Of a stretch of 64,000 nt of DNA, positions 1-9,075 are shown one piece after another (the stretch's first letter is position 1; each line of letters opens with the position of its first letter). Position numbers and translations under genes: made by a program. The stretch is taken from positions 123,865 to 187,864 of the forward strand of contig CAZBCG010000005.1 in assembly GCA_964490705.1 (NCBI GenBank). Reading direction: 5' to 3'. Origin of the DNA: Fodinibius sp964490705 (GTDB taxonomy: Bacteria > Bacteroidota > Rhodothermia > Balneolales > Balneolaceae). The notes beneath the pieces are model-generated. The model made no database searches, had not been told where the DNA came from, and worked only from the letters and a program-made list of their open reading frames with translations.

Positions 1-1
1 T

Positions 2-1777
2 TTCGCCTTTCTGGCACTGGTCTTCGACGTCTGGAGTCCTGATGCTATTTTGATGACTGCTGTTGGTATAGTTACAGCAACGGGAGTTATTAATCTGGAA
101 CAAGCCGTTCGGCAATTTGGCAATACCACTATTGTAGCTCTGGGCACCCTTTATATTGTTGCGGCAGCGCTCCGCAACAGCGGCGCCCTCGATTATGCCA
201 GCGAGTTTATTCTCGGAAAAGGCAGTCAAAATATCAGAAAAATACTGCTTCGGATGGCCCCGGGGGTCTCCATTTATTCCGGTCTTTTAAATAATACCCC
301 CATTGTTGCCATGGGTATTCCCGCCATACGAAGCTGGGCCCGCAAATATGGAGTATCTTCCTCAAAGCTATTAATCCCACTTTCGTATGCGGCCATTTTA
401 GGAGGCATGTGTACCCTAATTGGAACCAGCACAAACCTTATTGCTCATGGATTACTGCAGAGCAACAACCTGGCAGGGTTTTCATTTTTTGAACTGACCT
501 GGCTTGGCGTACCCTGTGCCATCATTGGTCTTGCCTATATTATTTTAGTGAGTCCTAAACTTACGCCCGATCGAAGTGATATTCGCGATGAAGAAGAGGC
601 CCAACGTAAGTCACTGGTTGAACTTGAAATAACAGAAGAAGCTGCACTTGTTGGAGACACCGTAGAAGAAACAAACCTGCAAAAATTGCCCGGCTTTAGA
701 CTTGTCCGCATCAATAGAAAAGGCAACGAAATTGCTCCGGTTTCGGAGGATGAAAAACTGCGGGTCGGCGATCACTTATTCTATGCTCCCAGAGAAGGAT
801 TTTCAGATATATCACCTGATCTTACCGATTACCCGGGATTAAAATTGGCCTTTAAACCACCCCGAGAAATTAAACGCGAGGAAAAGAAAGACCGCGAACT
901 CCACCAGGTTGTTGTTAAAGAAGGTTCTCGGATGGTAGGCTCTACCGTTGGAGAAGCAAAAATTCTAGATCGTTTCGGGGCCGCCGTTACAGGAGTGCGC
1001 AGAGGGGAAAAACGTATTCGGGAAAACCTGGGGGGTTTTGTACTGCGCCCCGGCGACGTTCTACTATTGGATACCAAACGGGGATTCCAGCAAGCCCACG
1101 AGGACTCTGCAGATTTCTATTTAACAAGCGAAGCCGGGGGCGAAGCTCCCAGCTCAAACGGTCAAGAAGAAAAAGAACAGGAGTTTGGTAAAGATCTTTA
1201 TATATCCGTATCGGTTCTTGTGGGTATTATTGCATCGGTAACGGCCGGAATTTTCCATATCGCATTAGCAGGTATCCTTGGTGTAGCAGTATTAATGGCC
1301 TTCGATGTAATTGAGCCGGGTGAAGCCAAAGAATCTGTTGACTGGACGGTATTGATTGTCATCGGTGCAGCGCTTGGACTCGGCAAAGCGATGGAGGTCA
1401 GCGGAGCTGCCGAAATGATCGGTAATGGCATGGTGGGCATCACCAGCGACTACGGCCCCCGGGTTATACTTGCCGGGCTTGTTGTCGTTACCGCCTTGCT
1501 CACAGAAACGATCACCAATAATGGAGCTATCGCACTGATGTTCCCCATTGCTCTGTCAATTGCACAGTCGCAGGGCTTCGAACCTCGAGCCTTTATTGTC
1601 AGCATTACCCTGGTCTCCTCAATGGCACTATTAACCCCAATAGGATATCAAACTAATTTGATGGTATATGGACCCGGCAATTACAAGTTTATCGACTTTT
1701 CCAAAGTCGGATTTCCACTGGCTGTTATATTATGGATTGTAGTAATTATCTTAGCGCCTATAATATGGCCGTTATAA
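2..1777 (+). CDS. SLC13/DASS-family permease with two TrkA-C domains (5' end outside window)
   Basis: Inner-membrane anion/Na+ symporter of the SLC13 (CitT/ArsB) superfamily, which carries sulfate, dicarboxylates or similar anions. The frame is open to the first base of the window and already reads as family sequence (FAFLALVFDVWSPDA), so the true start lies upstream and the internal TTG/ATG at 50/53 is not the start. Order seen: a hydrophobic membrane half with GTSTNLIAHG, the SNT-type substrate motif; a cytoplasmic insert with two TrkA-C-like repeats (about 640-800 and 890-1090), each ending in the typical (L)(R/K)xGD pattern; then a second membrane half with TETITNNGAIALMFP and the matching TPIGYQTNLMVYGPG motif. 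The TrkA-C pair suggests ligand gating, as in other SLC13 proteins of this layout. It lies 88 bp before a SulP gene on the same strand; shared sulfate or anion transport is plausible but the substrate is not shown. Confidence 0.9.
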   Translation, partial: FAFLALVFDVWSPDAILMTAVGIVTATGVINLEQAVRQFGNTTIVALGTLYIVAAALRNSGALDYASEFILGKGSQNIRKILLRMAPGVSIYSGLLNNTPIVAMGIPAIRSWARKYGVSSSKLLIPLSYAAILGGMCTLIGTSTNLIAHGLLQSNNLAGFSFFELTWLGVPCAIIGLAYIILVSPKLTPDRSDIRDEEEAQRKSLVELEITEEAALVGDTVEETNLQKLPGFRLVRINRKGNEIAPVSEDEKLRVGDHLFYAPREGFSDISPDLTDYPGLKLAFKPPREIKREEKKDRELHQVVVKEGSRMVGSTVGEAKILDRFGAAVTGVRRGEKRIRENLGGFVLRPGDVLLLDTKRGFQQAHEDSADFYLTSEAGGEAPSSNGQEEKEQEFGKDLYISVSVLVGIIASVTAGIFHIALAGILGVAVLMAFDVIEPGEAKESVDWTVLIVIGAALGLGKAMEVSGAAEMIGNGMVGITSDYGPRVILAGLVVVTALLTETITNNGAIALMFPIALSIAQSQGFEPRAFIVSITLVSSMALLTPIGYQTNLMVYGPGNYKFIDFSKVGFPLAVILWIVVIILAPIIWPL

Positions 1778-1865
1778 CATCTATATTCCGGACTGAATGC
1801 AGTAGCAAATAAAAACCATAACATATTTTCTGGACTCAAGCCACATTATTGAGTCCTTACGACCT

Positions 1866-3599
1866 ATGGAAAAGTGGCTCAGAAAAACATTTAAAATCTC
1901 CGACTGGCTGCCCAACTACAACGTAAACAAATTCAAGGGCGACCTTACTGCGGGACTTACCACAGGCGTTATGTTTATTCCGCAGGGGATGGCCTATGCC
2001 GTTATCGCAGGCGTGCCCCCAATCTATGGGCTGTATGCCGGGGTTATTCCACTATTGATTTATCCGTTGTTCGGCACTTCCAAGAACCTTTCTATCGGTC
2101 CCGTCGCTATCGACATGCTCATTGTAGCCGCTGGCATAGGCATGCTGGCCGAACCCAATACCGAACGGTATATCACGCTCACCATCTTACTTACCATGAT
2201 GGCCGGCGGCCTGCAGCTCTTAATGGGATCTATGCAACTGGGATCAGTGTTAAACATCTTTTCGCGACCGGTTATTGCCGGCTTTACCCTTGCTGCCCCG
2301 ATCATCATTGCTTTTAGTCAGCTCAATAATTTATTAGGGATCGAATTATCTCAAACGCAATATGTAATCGTCCTTGTTGAAGAAGTATTTTCACAGTTCG
2401 ATCGAATTCACTTGCAGACCTTTTTATGGGGAATAACTGCTATTATACTACTGACTGCCATCAAATATGCAAAACCAGTATTCCCGGCCGCCGTGGTAAT
2501 TTTGGGAGGCGGAATCTTGTGTTCTTGGGTTATGGGAGCAGGATCAGTCGGTATTCAACTCGTTGGAGACATCCCCAAAGGACTTCCGGGGATTTCGCTG
2601 CCGGAGATCAACTTCAACAACATGCGTGAACTACTCCCTACCGCCCTGACCCTGGCACTCGTACAATTTATGAGTGTGGCATCACTGGGACAGACTTTTG
2701 CAAAACGAAATAATTATGTCATCGACGCCAACCACGAGTTAGTCGCCATCGGGGCCTCTAATTTCTTTGGGAGCCTCTTTAAATCTATTCCCGTATCTGG
2801 TAGTTTTTCTCGATCAGCGGCATCAGAGCAGGCAAATGTACAAACGCCGCTGGCCAATATTATTACGTCGCTCGTTATCATTGCCACCCTCCTTTTTCTG
2901 ACACCCCTCTTCTACTTTTTACCGATGCCAATATTGGCTGCCATTATCATTGTCTCGGCACTCAACCTTATTGATATCGGGGAATTTAAGTTTTTGTATC
3001 AGACCAAGCACAGCGAAGGATTTATTGCCATCTTTACAGCCGGCTGTACATTACTAATCGGCATTCAGGAAGGCATTTTGCTCGGGGTCGTTGCCTCCAT
3101 GATTCACATGTTTTATAAATACAGTCGACCCAGCGTGGCCGAACTGGGCATTATTCCCGGCACCCGACTATTTAAAAACCTCGACCGCAATCCCGAAGCT
3201 AAACCCATCACCGGCCTGATGATTCTCCGCGTTGATGCTTCTTTTTCTTTTGTCAACGCAGATTTCTTCCGCGATTATGTCATCGAAAAAAGCCGCGAGC
3301 GCAACCAATCCACCCAATATGTTGTTATTGATGGAAGCACTATCAACACCCTCGACACCACCGCCATAGATAAAATAAAATCGATGGTGGGAACACTTAA
3401 AAATTGGGACATTGAGTTATATATCACCGGATTGAAAGGTCCCGTTCGCGATATTGTCAATAAATCGGGATTACGGGAATTCCTTGGGGATGATCATTTC
3501 TATCGCGATCCGCACGAAGCCGTCTCACACATCCTGGAACATATAGACAAAAACGAGGAAAGCGACCGCTTGGCCGCCTACAAAGATGTCATCGGCTAA
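1866..3599 (+). CDS. SulP-family inorganic anion transporter with STAS domain
   Basis: Inner-membrane transporter of the SulP/SLC26 family, which moves sulfate, bicarbonate or related anions, usually by proton or Na+ symport. The 577-residue length is typical. The N-terminus has the family signature region (GLTTGVMFIPQGMAYAVIAG), followed by about 12-14 hydrophobic segments. The last 130 residues form a cytoplasmic STAS domain with YVVIDGSTINTLDTTAIDK, where bacterial STAS modules regulate transport. The ATG at 1866 gives a normal N-terminus. The stop codon overlaps the stop of the convergent sixA-like gene by 4 bases. A sulfate role would fit the upstream SLC13 gene and the cysH about 35 kb away, but substrate cannot be read from sequence. 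Confidence 0.9.
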   Translation: MEKWLRKTFKISDWLPNYNVNKFKGDLTAGLTTGVMFIPQGMAYAVIAGVPPIYGLYAGVIPLLIYPLFGTSKNLSIGPVAIDMLIVAAGIGMLAEPNTERYITLTILLTMMAGGLQLLMGSMQLGSVLNIFSRPVIAGFTLAAPIIIAFSQLNNLLGIELSQTQYVIVLVEEVFSQFDRIHLQTFLWGITAIILLTAIKYAKPVFPAAVVILGGGILCSWVMGAGSVGIQLVGDIPKGLPGISLPEINFNNMRELLPTALTLALVQFMSVASLGQTFAKRNNYVIDANHELVAIGASNFFGSLFKSIPVSGSFSRSAASEQANVQTPLANIITSLVIIATLLFLTPLFYFLPMPILAAIIIVSALNLIDIGEFKFLYQTKHSEGFIAIFTAGCTLLIGIQEGILLGVVASMIHMFYKYSRPSVAELGIIPGTRLFKNLDRNPEAKPITGLMILRVDASFSFVNADFFRDYVIEKSRERNQSTQYVVIDGSTINTLDTTAIDKIKSMVGTLKNWDIELYITGLKGPVRDIVNKSGLREFLGDDHFYRDPHEAVSHILEHIDKNEESDRLAAYKDVIG

Positions 3600-4111
3600 T
3601 AATTCATCCTTTGTAACAATTTAGGGATCATCATCCACTGAAACCGCGCCGTGCCCGCCTTCACCTGCTTCCATTCTATCGCAGGATGTTCAATGCAGAC
3701 CAGTGCTGCTGTGGGCATCCGAACCGTGTATGAACCTTCCCCATTGCACAACAGCGAAACGGTCTCTTCCATTAACGGATTATGGCCAACCAGCAAAATA
3801 TCATCGGTATCTTCCGGGGCATTGTGGATGGCCGCCAGATAATCGCGCGCACCGCCGTAATACAAATTTTCGTTCCATGTAATTATGGATGACGGTATTT
3901 CTGCGGATTCAATCAAAAGCTCGGTCGTTTGCCTGGCTCGCTTTGCCGGTGAACTTTCGACATGGCCGGGCAGGGCATCGACTTGGCGGATAAACGTGCC
4001 CATCCGCGGGGCATCTTTGCGACCGCGCTTGGCCAGCGGACGATCAAAATCCTTGAGGCTGGAATCATCATGAGATGACTTCGCATGACGCAAAAGCATT
4101 ATCGTTTTCAT
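3596..4111 (-). CDS. sixA: SixA-type histidine phosphatase
   Basis: Small histidine-phosphatase-superfamily protein of 171 residues, similar to SixA, which removes phosphate from phosphohistidine on HPt or phosphotransfer proteins. The N-terminus has the catalytic LLRHAKSS (RH motif), and the second catalytic histidine lies in LLVGHNPLMEE. An upstream extension is open to 4174, but the family starts at MKTIMLLRHAK, so the ATG at 4111 is chosen. It is convergent with the SulP gene with a 4-base stop overlap. A 99-bp spacer holding an inverted repeat separates it from the MATE gene. The real substrate is unknown. Confidence 0.85.
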   Translation of the reverse strand: MKTIMLLRHAKSSHDDSSLKDFDRPLAKRGRKDAPRMGTFIRQVDALPGHVESSPAKRARQTTELLIESAEIPSSIITWNENLYYGGARDYLAAIHNAPEDTDDILLVGHNPLMEETVSLLCNGEGSYTVRMPTAALVCIEHPAIEWKQVKAGTARFQWMMIPKLLQRMNY

Positions 4112-4128
4112 GCTATTACTACTTAATT

Positions 4129-4206
4129 TAACCACAGAGTTACACAGAGGATCTCGCAGAGAATAAGTCCACATTTATTAGTTCTCTGTGTTCTCTGCGG
4201 TTTTAA
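4129..4206. repeat. Imperfect inverted repeat with CACAGAG-type arms
   Basis: The left arm aaccacagagttacacagag (from 4130) and the right arm ttctctgtgttctctgcggt (from 4182) are reverse complements with a few mismatches, around a roughly 30-bp centre. The hairpin fills the spacer between the MATE and sixA-like genes. A half copy (accgcagagtacac) lies near 12320, in another spacer. This looks like a dispersed intergenic palindrome rather than a classic terminator, because no T-run follows. Confidence 0.6.
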
Positions 4207-4210
4207 CAAA

Positions 4211-5524
4211 TTACGCTTTTTGCAGAAAACTTGTCTTCAAAATATGTTTGGGTGCAAAAAATGTGAGCGTAGCTCCACGTGCCAGCATAAAGAGAGTCAT
4301 CGCCAGCCAGAGTGCGTGATTGCCCCAAAAATGAACGCCGATGGCATAGGCCGGCAAAAAGACCACAATGGTGGCGATAATCATCGAATTGCGCATGGGA
4401 CCGGTAGCAGTGGCACCAATAAAAATGCCGTCCCAGATGTATGAGAAACTGCTTACCGTGGGACCGGCAATCGTCCACAAAAAATAGACCATAGCCGTAT
4501 CTATCACATCCTGCTGGTTGGTGAAAATCTGCAAAATTTGGATATCAAAAATGGCATACACCGCCGAGGCCAGCAGTCCAATGCCCGTTCCCCAGATAAA
4601 GCAATATTTTACGGCCAGATTTACTCGCTTTTGCTGCTTGGAGCCCGTATAACGTCCAATAAGGCTTTCAGCCGCATAAGCGAAACCGTCAATGCCGTAG
4701 GAGACGATCATCCAGAGCTGGAGGAGGATGGAATTGGCGGCCAGTACCACATTACCGAACTCAGCCGATTTTGCCGTAAAAAAGGAAAAGGTAAAAATAA
4801 GGCAGAGCGTACGGATAAAGATATCCCGGTTGACGGTAAAGAATTTCTTGATTGCCTCAACCTCCAGCAACAGATCGTGCACATAGCCGGAAAGCCAGTC
4901 GCGATATTTGTAAATCAGCAAGATAACAGCAAGTGTAAGTCCGGCGTAACGCGCAATGAGCGTGCCCGTAGCTACACCATCAACCGTCATGCCCATGCTG
5001 TACACAAAAAAGACATCCAGCGCGATGTTGAGTGAATTCAAAAATATGGTGACGATCATTGGATAACGGGCGTTCTGCATCCCCAAAAACCAGCCGTTGA
5101 TGGCATAGAGGCAAAGCGTAGCGGGAGCGGTAAAAATGCGAATCTCAAAATAGATGCGGGTGTATCGCTCTACTTCTGGGGATGCCTCGACCAGCCAAAA
5201 GCTGAAGTCGGCAATCCATGCCTGTAGCAGCACAATTAGAATCCCAAAGATACCCGCCACGGTGAGCGCGCGGGCCAGCGTCATGATGCTGTCGGATTTC
5301 TTTTCTTCGCCAAAGGCCTGGGCGGTAAGCCCCGTCGTGCCCATCCGCAGGAACCCAAATCCCCAAAAAATGAAGTTGAAAATCATACTGCCCACGGCAA
5401 TGGCTCCCAGGTAGTAGGCTTCTTCGAGATGTCCCACCAGCGCTGTATCCACAGCACCCAGCAGAGGTACCGAAAGATTGCTGATGATGTTGGGAATCGC
5501 CAGGTTCAGGATTTTCCGGTTCAA
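4211..5524 (-). CDS. MATE-family efflux transporter (DinF-like)
   Basis: Inner-membrane multidrug and toxic compound exporter with about 12 hydrophobic segments and 437 residues, which exports cationic compounds in exchange for Na+ or H+. The N-terminus AIPNIISNLSVPLLGAVDTA followed by LVGHLEE is characteristic of the DinF branch. The only start giving the complete first helix is a TTG at 5522-5524, since the next methionine is about 46 residues further in. It begins 17 bases downstream of the stop of the mgtC-like gene on the same strand, suggesting one transcript. Substrate unknown. Confidence 0.88.
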   Translation of the reverse strand: MNRKILNLAIPNIISNLSVPLLGAVDTALVGHLEEAYYLGAIAVGSMIFNFIFWGFGFLRMGTTGLTAQAFGEEKKSDSIMTLARALTVAGIFGILIVLLQAWIADFSFWLVEASPEVERYTRIYFEIRIFTAPATLCLYAINGWFLGMQNARYPMIVTIFLNSLNIALDVFFVYSMGMTVDGVATGTLIARYAGLTLAVILLIYKYRDWLSGYVHDLLLEVEAIKKFFTVNRDIFIRTLCLIFTFSFFTAKSAEFGNVVLAANSILLQLWMIVSYGIDGFAYAAESLIGRYTGSKQQKRVNLAVKYCFIWGTGIGLLASAVYAIFDIQILQIFTNQQDVIDTAMVYFLWTIAGPTVSSFSYIWDGIFIGATATGPMRNSMIIATIVVFLPAYAIGVHFWGNHALWLAMTLFMLARGATLTFFAPKHILKTSFLQKA

Positions 5525-5541
5525 CGGATCGGGTTGTGATC

Positions 5542-6042
5542 TTAGTCGTTGGGATTATCGTCGTAGATACGTTTTCGCAGCCGCTTGACAAACTGCTCAA
5601 TATAACCCAATCCAAACAAAATTACGATGGCGATAACGGTAAGAATAGCAGCCAACAGATATTGCTGCAGCGCTACGGCAATACCGATGGCAGCCGCAAA
5701 TAAAATGGAAGCTGCGGTGGTCAATCCCTCGACGGTTTCATCCCGATTTCTAAAAATGATCGTGCCTGCTCCCAAAAAGCTGATGCCGGTAATGATGGCT
5801 TCCATAATACGAATAGGATCGGCCTGTATAGCCTGCACCACTGATCCGCTGCTGTAGTTGGCAATCATGATATCGCCCAGCACCACCAGCAGCGAAGAGG
5901 CTCCCGCCACGAGCATATGCGTGCGAAGGCCGGCCGGCTTTTGGGCAAGCTCTCGCTCCAGCCCCATCAGTCCGCCCAAAAACATCGCAAAAACAACTTT
6001 TACAATCGGTATCCAAACGAAATCAAATTCCATACTGATCAT
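5542..6042 (-). CDS. MgtC/SapB-family membrane protein
   Basis: Small inner-membrane protein of 166 residues matching the MgtC/SapB N-terminal membrane domain. It has GGLMGLERELAQKPAGLRTH near the start, the highly conserved family block, followed by four or five hydrophobic segments including GISFLGAGTIIF. It lacks the C-terminal ACT-like domain of Salmonella MgtC, so it matches the short SapB/YhiD type. The family is linked to magnesium limitation, acid stress and membrane energetics, but the molecular role of short members is not settled. The start is ATG at 6042 or the nearby ATG at 6033. It is divergent from tpm and probably co-transcribed with the MATE gene. Confidence 0.87.
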   Translation of the reverse strand: MISMEFDFVWIPIVKVVFAMFLGGLMGLERELAQKPAGLRTHMLVAGASSLLVVLGDIMIANYSSGSVVQAIQADPIRIMEAIITGISFLGAGTIIFRNRDETVEGLTTAASILFAAAIGIAVALQQYLLAAILTVIAIVILFGLGYIEQFVKRLRKRIYDDNPND

Positions 6043-6098
6043 CTATCATTTAATTATTACTATAGGGTTACGAAAATTTGTGAAAAATCCCACCGAAG

Positions 6099-6758
6099 AT
6101 GGAAATTAGTTACTGGCAAAGCCGCTGGCGCAAGAACAATACGGGCTGGCATATGGATCAGGTATATCCGCCGCTGCCGGACATCTGGACACGTGCATCT
6201 TTTAAATCCAACGCCTGTGTGCTTGTTCCCCTGTGCGGCAAAAGTCTGGATCTGCACTGGCTGGCCGAACGTGCAAAACATGTCATTGGCGTGGAAGTAT
6301 CTCAACAAGCACTGCAGGAAGTCATACAAAAACATGCCGAACAATTTACCCGGGATTCCAGTCATGGTTTTACCATCTATCACTCGGAGAGGATGGAGCT
6401 GTGGGAGGGCGATTTCTTAAAATTGCCTACCTCAGAAATTCCTGCTCCGGATATCATTTATGATAAAGCGGCAATGGTGGCCCTGCCCCCGACTTCGCGT
6501 CCCGATTATGCACAAAAGCTGCTCGATTGCTGTGGAGAAGATACGCAAATACTACTGCAAACCTTCAAATACAATCAAGATGAGATGACCGGCCCGCCTT
6601 TTTCAGTGGATGCAAAGGAGATCAGCCGGCACTTCGGCAAGCGGTTTTCGTTGCGGTTGATGCACGAACAATCAAAATTCGATGAACTGAGCAAATTTCA
6701 GCAGCGCGGACTCTCATCTTATCTCAAAGAAAAAGTATTTTTGTTAGACCCGCTGTGA
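6099..6758 (+). CDS. tpm: Thiopurine S-methyltransferase family protein
   Basis: SAM-dependent methyltransferase of the TPMT family, 219 residues. The N-terminus (YWQSRWRKNNTGWHMDQVYP) and the SAM-binding block LVPLCGKSLDLHWLAERAK followed by VIGVEVS are diagnostic. IIYDKAAMVALPP is the family's motif after strand 4. Bacterial members detoxify tellurium or selenium oxyanions and aromatic thiols by S- or Se-methylation; the native substrate here is unknown. It is divergent from the mgtC/MATE pair and followed by a 142-bp spacer with no gene. Confidence 0.88.
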   Translation: MEISYWQSRWRKNNTGWHMDQVYPPLPDIWTRASFKSNACVLVPLCGKSLDLHWLAERAKHVIGVEVSQQALQEVIQKHAEQFTRDSSHGFTIYHSERMELWEGDFLKLPTSEIPAPDIIYDKAAMVALPPTSRPDYAQKLLDCCGEDTQILLQTFKYNQDEMTGPPFSVDAKEISRHFGKRFSLRLMHEQSKFDELSKFQQRGLSSYLKEKVFLLDPL

Positions 6759-6900
6759 CCGGTTTTTTACACTCTGAGACAAATATTACATTTTTGCATC
6801 GGCAACAGCATTTTTCAGTTGCAGTTGCATGTCAACAAGTCGGCATGTATTTTCAAAGTCATATTTTCGCAAAACACTATAATCACACATTTATCGCCTC

Positions 6901-7380
6901 ATGGATGTAGAAAAGCGTAATCAATTTTTAAGTATTGCACTGGGCATTATTATTCTTGTACTGGGCTATTATTTGTACCACTCAATCGTGGCCCCCTACC
7001 AAAAAGTTATCGAGCGCGAGCAGATGACTGAGCGTGTTCGTCATCAAATGGGTAATGTACGCGATGCTCTTGTACGGTATGAACGACAAACCGGAAACTT
7101 TCCGCCCACCGAAGGTGGACTCGATACACTGGTCTCATTTCTGAAAACAGATTCTCTGATGGTCGCGATTGGCGATTCGCTGTTTCAACCCCTTCGTCCC
7201 AATGAAACATACAACCCCGATTCGCTTATTTACTCGAAGCGTCCTCCGCACAAGAAGTTCGAATATACACTGAACGATACGCTTCGACCGCAGATTTATC
7301 TGCTCGAAGATCCCGATACGGACGACAAGGTTGGATCGCTCGAAAAGACAACCCTGCTTAACTCCGGTAATTGGGAATAA
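6901..7380 (+). CDS. Membrane-anchored pseudopilin-like (GspG-like) protein
   Basis: Protein of 159 residues with a short cytoplasmic N-terminus (MDVEKRNQ), one hydrophobic segment at about residues 10-27 (IALGIIILVLGYYLYHSIVA) and a soluble, probably periplasmic, C-terminus. The stretch VRDALVRYERQTGNFPPTEG (after QMGN) followed by GLDTLV matches the helix-loop of major type II pseudopilins such as GspG, where the pattern is AL-x-x-Y-x-x-x-x-G-x-x-P-T-x-x-G-L-x-x-L. The prepilin peptidase site (G/A before F-T-L-x-E) is missing, so it is probably not processed as a pilin. It ends 6 bases before the DUF3822 gene on the same strand. Function unknown; the resemblance is read by eye. Confidence 0.6.
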   Translation: MDVEKRNQFLSIALGIIILVLGYYLYHSIVAPYQKVIEREQMTERVRHQMGNVRDALVRYERQTGNFPPTEGGLDTLVSFLKTDSLMVAIGDSLFQPLRPNETYNPDSLIYSKRPPHKKFEYTLNDTLRPQIYLLEDPDTDDKVGSLEKTTLLNSGNWE

Positions 7381-7386
7381 TGTCAC

Positions 7387-8250
7387 ATGGAGGATCAACA
7401 TCCGAGCTTAGGGCTTTGCTTTTTTAAAAATCGGCTTTTTTATGCCGTAAACGACCCCGATTCCCCAAAGAGGCTGGCCCGCATAGGATCCTTCGATTTT
7501 AATATTGATGTAACCGAAACGCTGCTTGGTGATGCCGAGCAGCATTTTCGGGGCATCAGTCAAACCGTTACCCAACTCAAAGAGGAATACGATATTCAGC
7601 GGCTCCGTATTCTATCTTTTCCCACCCAGGAATGCTGGACGACCGTCCCCAAAATTGTATATGACGATTCCGACGAGCGAGAAAAACACATCAGTATTTT
7701 GATGAGCGGCGTAGATCGCAAAGAGATTCATCCCACTTGGTATAACCTCAGCAATCAGGATTATAAGTTTTTGCTCTTGCGTAATGATGAATCGATGCGC
7801 AGCATGCAGAAACTGGCTTCCGAGACTTCGACCAGCGATCTGATCAGTGATTTTGAAATCGGCTCGCGCTGGATTCAGCACGCCAGCCCCGGCGGCTCAT
7901 TTATGACGATCTGCTGTTTCCAAAACTGTATTTCGGTCTGCTCATTCATCCTGGGCAAACTGCGCGGCGCCACCTATATCTCGTTTGATGACATTCAGGA
8001 TCTGCCCTACCTGTGGCTGCAGCGCACCAAAGAACTCAGCTGGATGCAGGGGCTCCACGAAGAAATTTACGTTTACGGTACCGAGGCCTATCGGGTCATC
8101 GAAATCTTAGCGCCCTTTTGGGATGAGGCCGGGAACGTCGCCAAGATGGATACGCTCGAAAAAATGCAGATCAAAGCTGACGAACAGACGTATGGCTTTA
8201 ACCTCGAACAGGCTTTTCCGGCGATTATGCTGGCCCTGGATCACAATTAA
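7387..8250 (+). CDS. DUF3822 family protein
   Basis: Conserved protein of 287 residues recognised as DUF3822 from its length, overall pattern (SLGLCFFKNRLFYAV at the N-terminus, mid-region LRILSFPTQECWTTVP) and its position before rsmD and coaD, an arrangement seen widely in Bacteroidota-like genomes. No signal peptide or membrane segment is visible. The C-terminal half (FMTICCFQNCISVCSFILG, then YVYGTEA) has the strand pattern expected of an actin-like (ASKHA) fold, but this is inference. The biochemical role is unknown. It starts 6 bases after the pseudopilin-like gene. Confidence 0.7.
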   Translation: MEDQHPSLGLCFFKNRLFYAVNDPDSPKRLARIGSFDFNIDVTETLLGDAEQHFRGISQTVTQLKEEYDIQRLRILSFPTQECWTTVPKIVYDDSDEREKHISILMSGVDRKEIHPTWYNLSNQDYKFLLLRNDESMRSMQKLASETSTSDLISDFEIGSRWIQHASPGGSFMTICCFQNCISVCSFILGKLRGATYISFDDIQDLPYLWLQRTKELSWMQGLHEEIYVYGTEAYRVIEILAPFWDEAGNVAKMDTLEKMQIKADEQTYGFNLEQAFPAIMLALDHN

Positions 8251-8404
8251 TAGAGAACTTTGCAAAATACTGAAAACCTAGCCTGTCATCTCGACTGACA
8301 GGGAGAGATCTTTGTTTTGTGTATTTAAACGGTAACAACATTTTTTGTAAACATAGATTTCTCACTACCGTTCGAAATGACAAAGTACTTTACAAAACTG
8401 TCTA
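8251..8404. repeat. MITE-like palindromic element with about 20-bp terminal inverted repeats
   Basis: Terminal arms 8251-8270 (tagagaactttgcaaaatac) and 8385-8404 (gtactttacaaaactgtcta) are inverted repeats matching at 15 of 20 positions. Inside are a second pair, tgtcatctcgac near 8285 and gttcgaaatgaca ending near 8384. The element starts directly after the DUF3822 stop and fills most of the spacer before rsmD. The outer arms match those of the element at 12353-12486; the inner arms match the hairpin at 19946-20061. No coding capacity. Confidence 0.65.
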
Positions 8405-8506
8405 ATATTCATTCTGTTTCATGGGATCCATTACACCCAGCAGCATTATTTTTTGTAACTTTTGTTTCAAATTGATTTGGTCATTTTAACCACCACATAA
8501 CAACGC

Positions 8507-9061
8507 ATGCGTATTATCACTGGCCTTTTGAAAGGGCGACGAATCAACATCCCCAACACATTAAATGTGCGCCCCACCGCCGCCCGCACCAAAGAGGGGC
8601 TCTTTTCTATTTTGGATTCCCGAAAATATATCCATGGGGCCAACGTGCTCGACCTGTTTGCGGGATCGGGAAACCTCGGTATCGAAGCCATTTCGCGCGG
8701 CGCAGAAAAAGTGCTGTTTGTGGATAGCGACAAGCGCAATACCGATCACATCGAAAAGGTCAGTGCTGAATTTGATATCAGCGATCAGATCCGCACTGTT
8801 GCCGCGCCGGTCGAACGATTTTTGGAAGGCATGCCGCTGCCCTACGACATCATTTTTTCGGATCCGCCCTATGAATTCCACATGATGCACGAGATGATCA
8901 ATATGATCGTTACTGATGGCTGGCTGGCCGAGGGCGGCTGGCTGATGCTGGAGCACGACAAACGCCACGACTTTACGGATCACATCCACTGCGCCTATTA
9001 CAAAGAATACGGGCGTACCCATGTGAGTATCTTTACCGCCGAAGAAGGAATTGAATTTTAA
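8507..9061 (+). CDS. rsmD: 16S rRNA (guanine(966)-N2)-methyltransferase RsmD
   Basis: SAM-dependent rRNA methyltransferase of 184 residues that methylates N2 of G966 in 16S rRNA during 30S assembly. It starts with MRIITGLLKGRRI, typical of RsmD. Motif I is VLDLFAGSGNLGIEAISRGA and the catalytic motif IV is FSDPPYEF. The next gene, coaD, starts 14 bases after the stop; rsmD-coaD is a very common pair. Confidence 0.95.
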   Translation: MRIITGLLKGRRINIPNTLNVRPTAARTKEGLFSILDSRKYIHGANVLDLFAGSGNLGIEAISRGAEKVLFVDSDKRNTDHIEKVSAEFDISDQIRTVAAPVERFLEGMPLPYDIIFSDPPYEFHMMHEMINMIVTDGWLAEGGWLMLEHDKRHDFTDHIHCAYYKEYGRTHVSIFTAEEGIEF

Positions 9062-9075
9062 CTAACCTGCTTTCT

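Noticed and set aside
50..1777. SLC13 gene starting at the TTG at 50
   Set aside because: The upstream codons to base 2 read as membrane sequence of the same family; the true start is outside the window.
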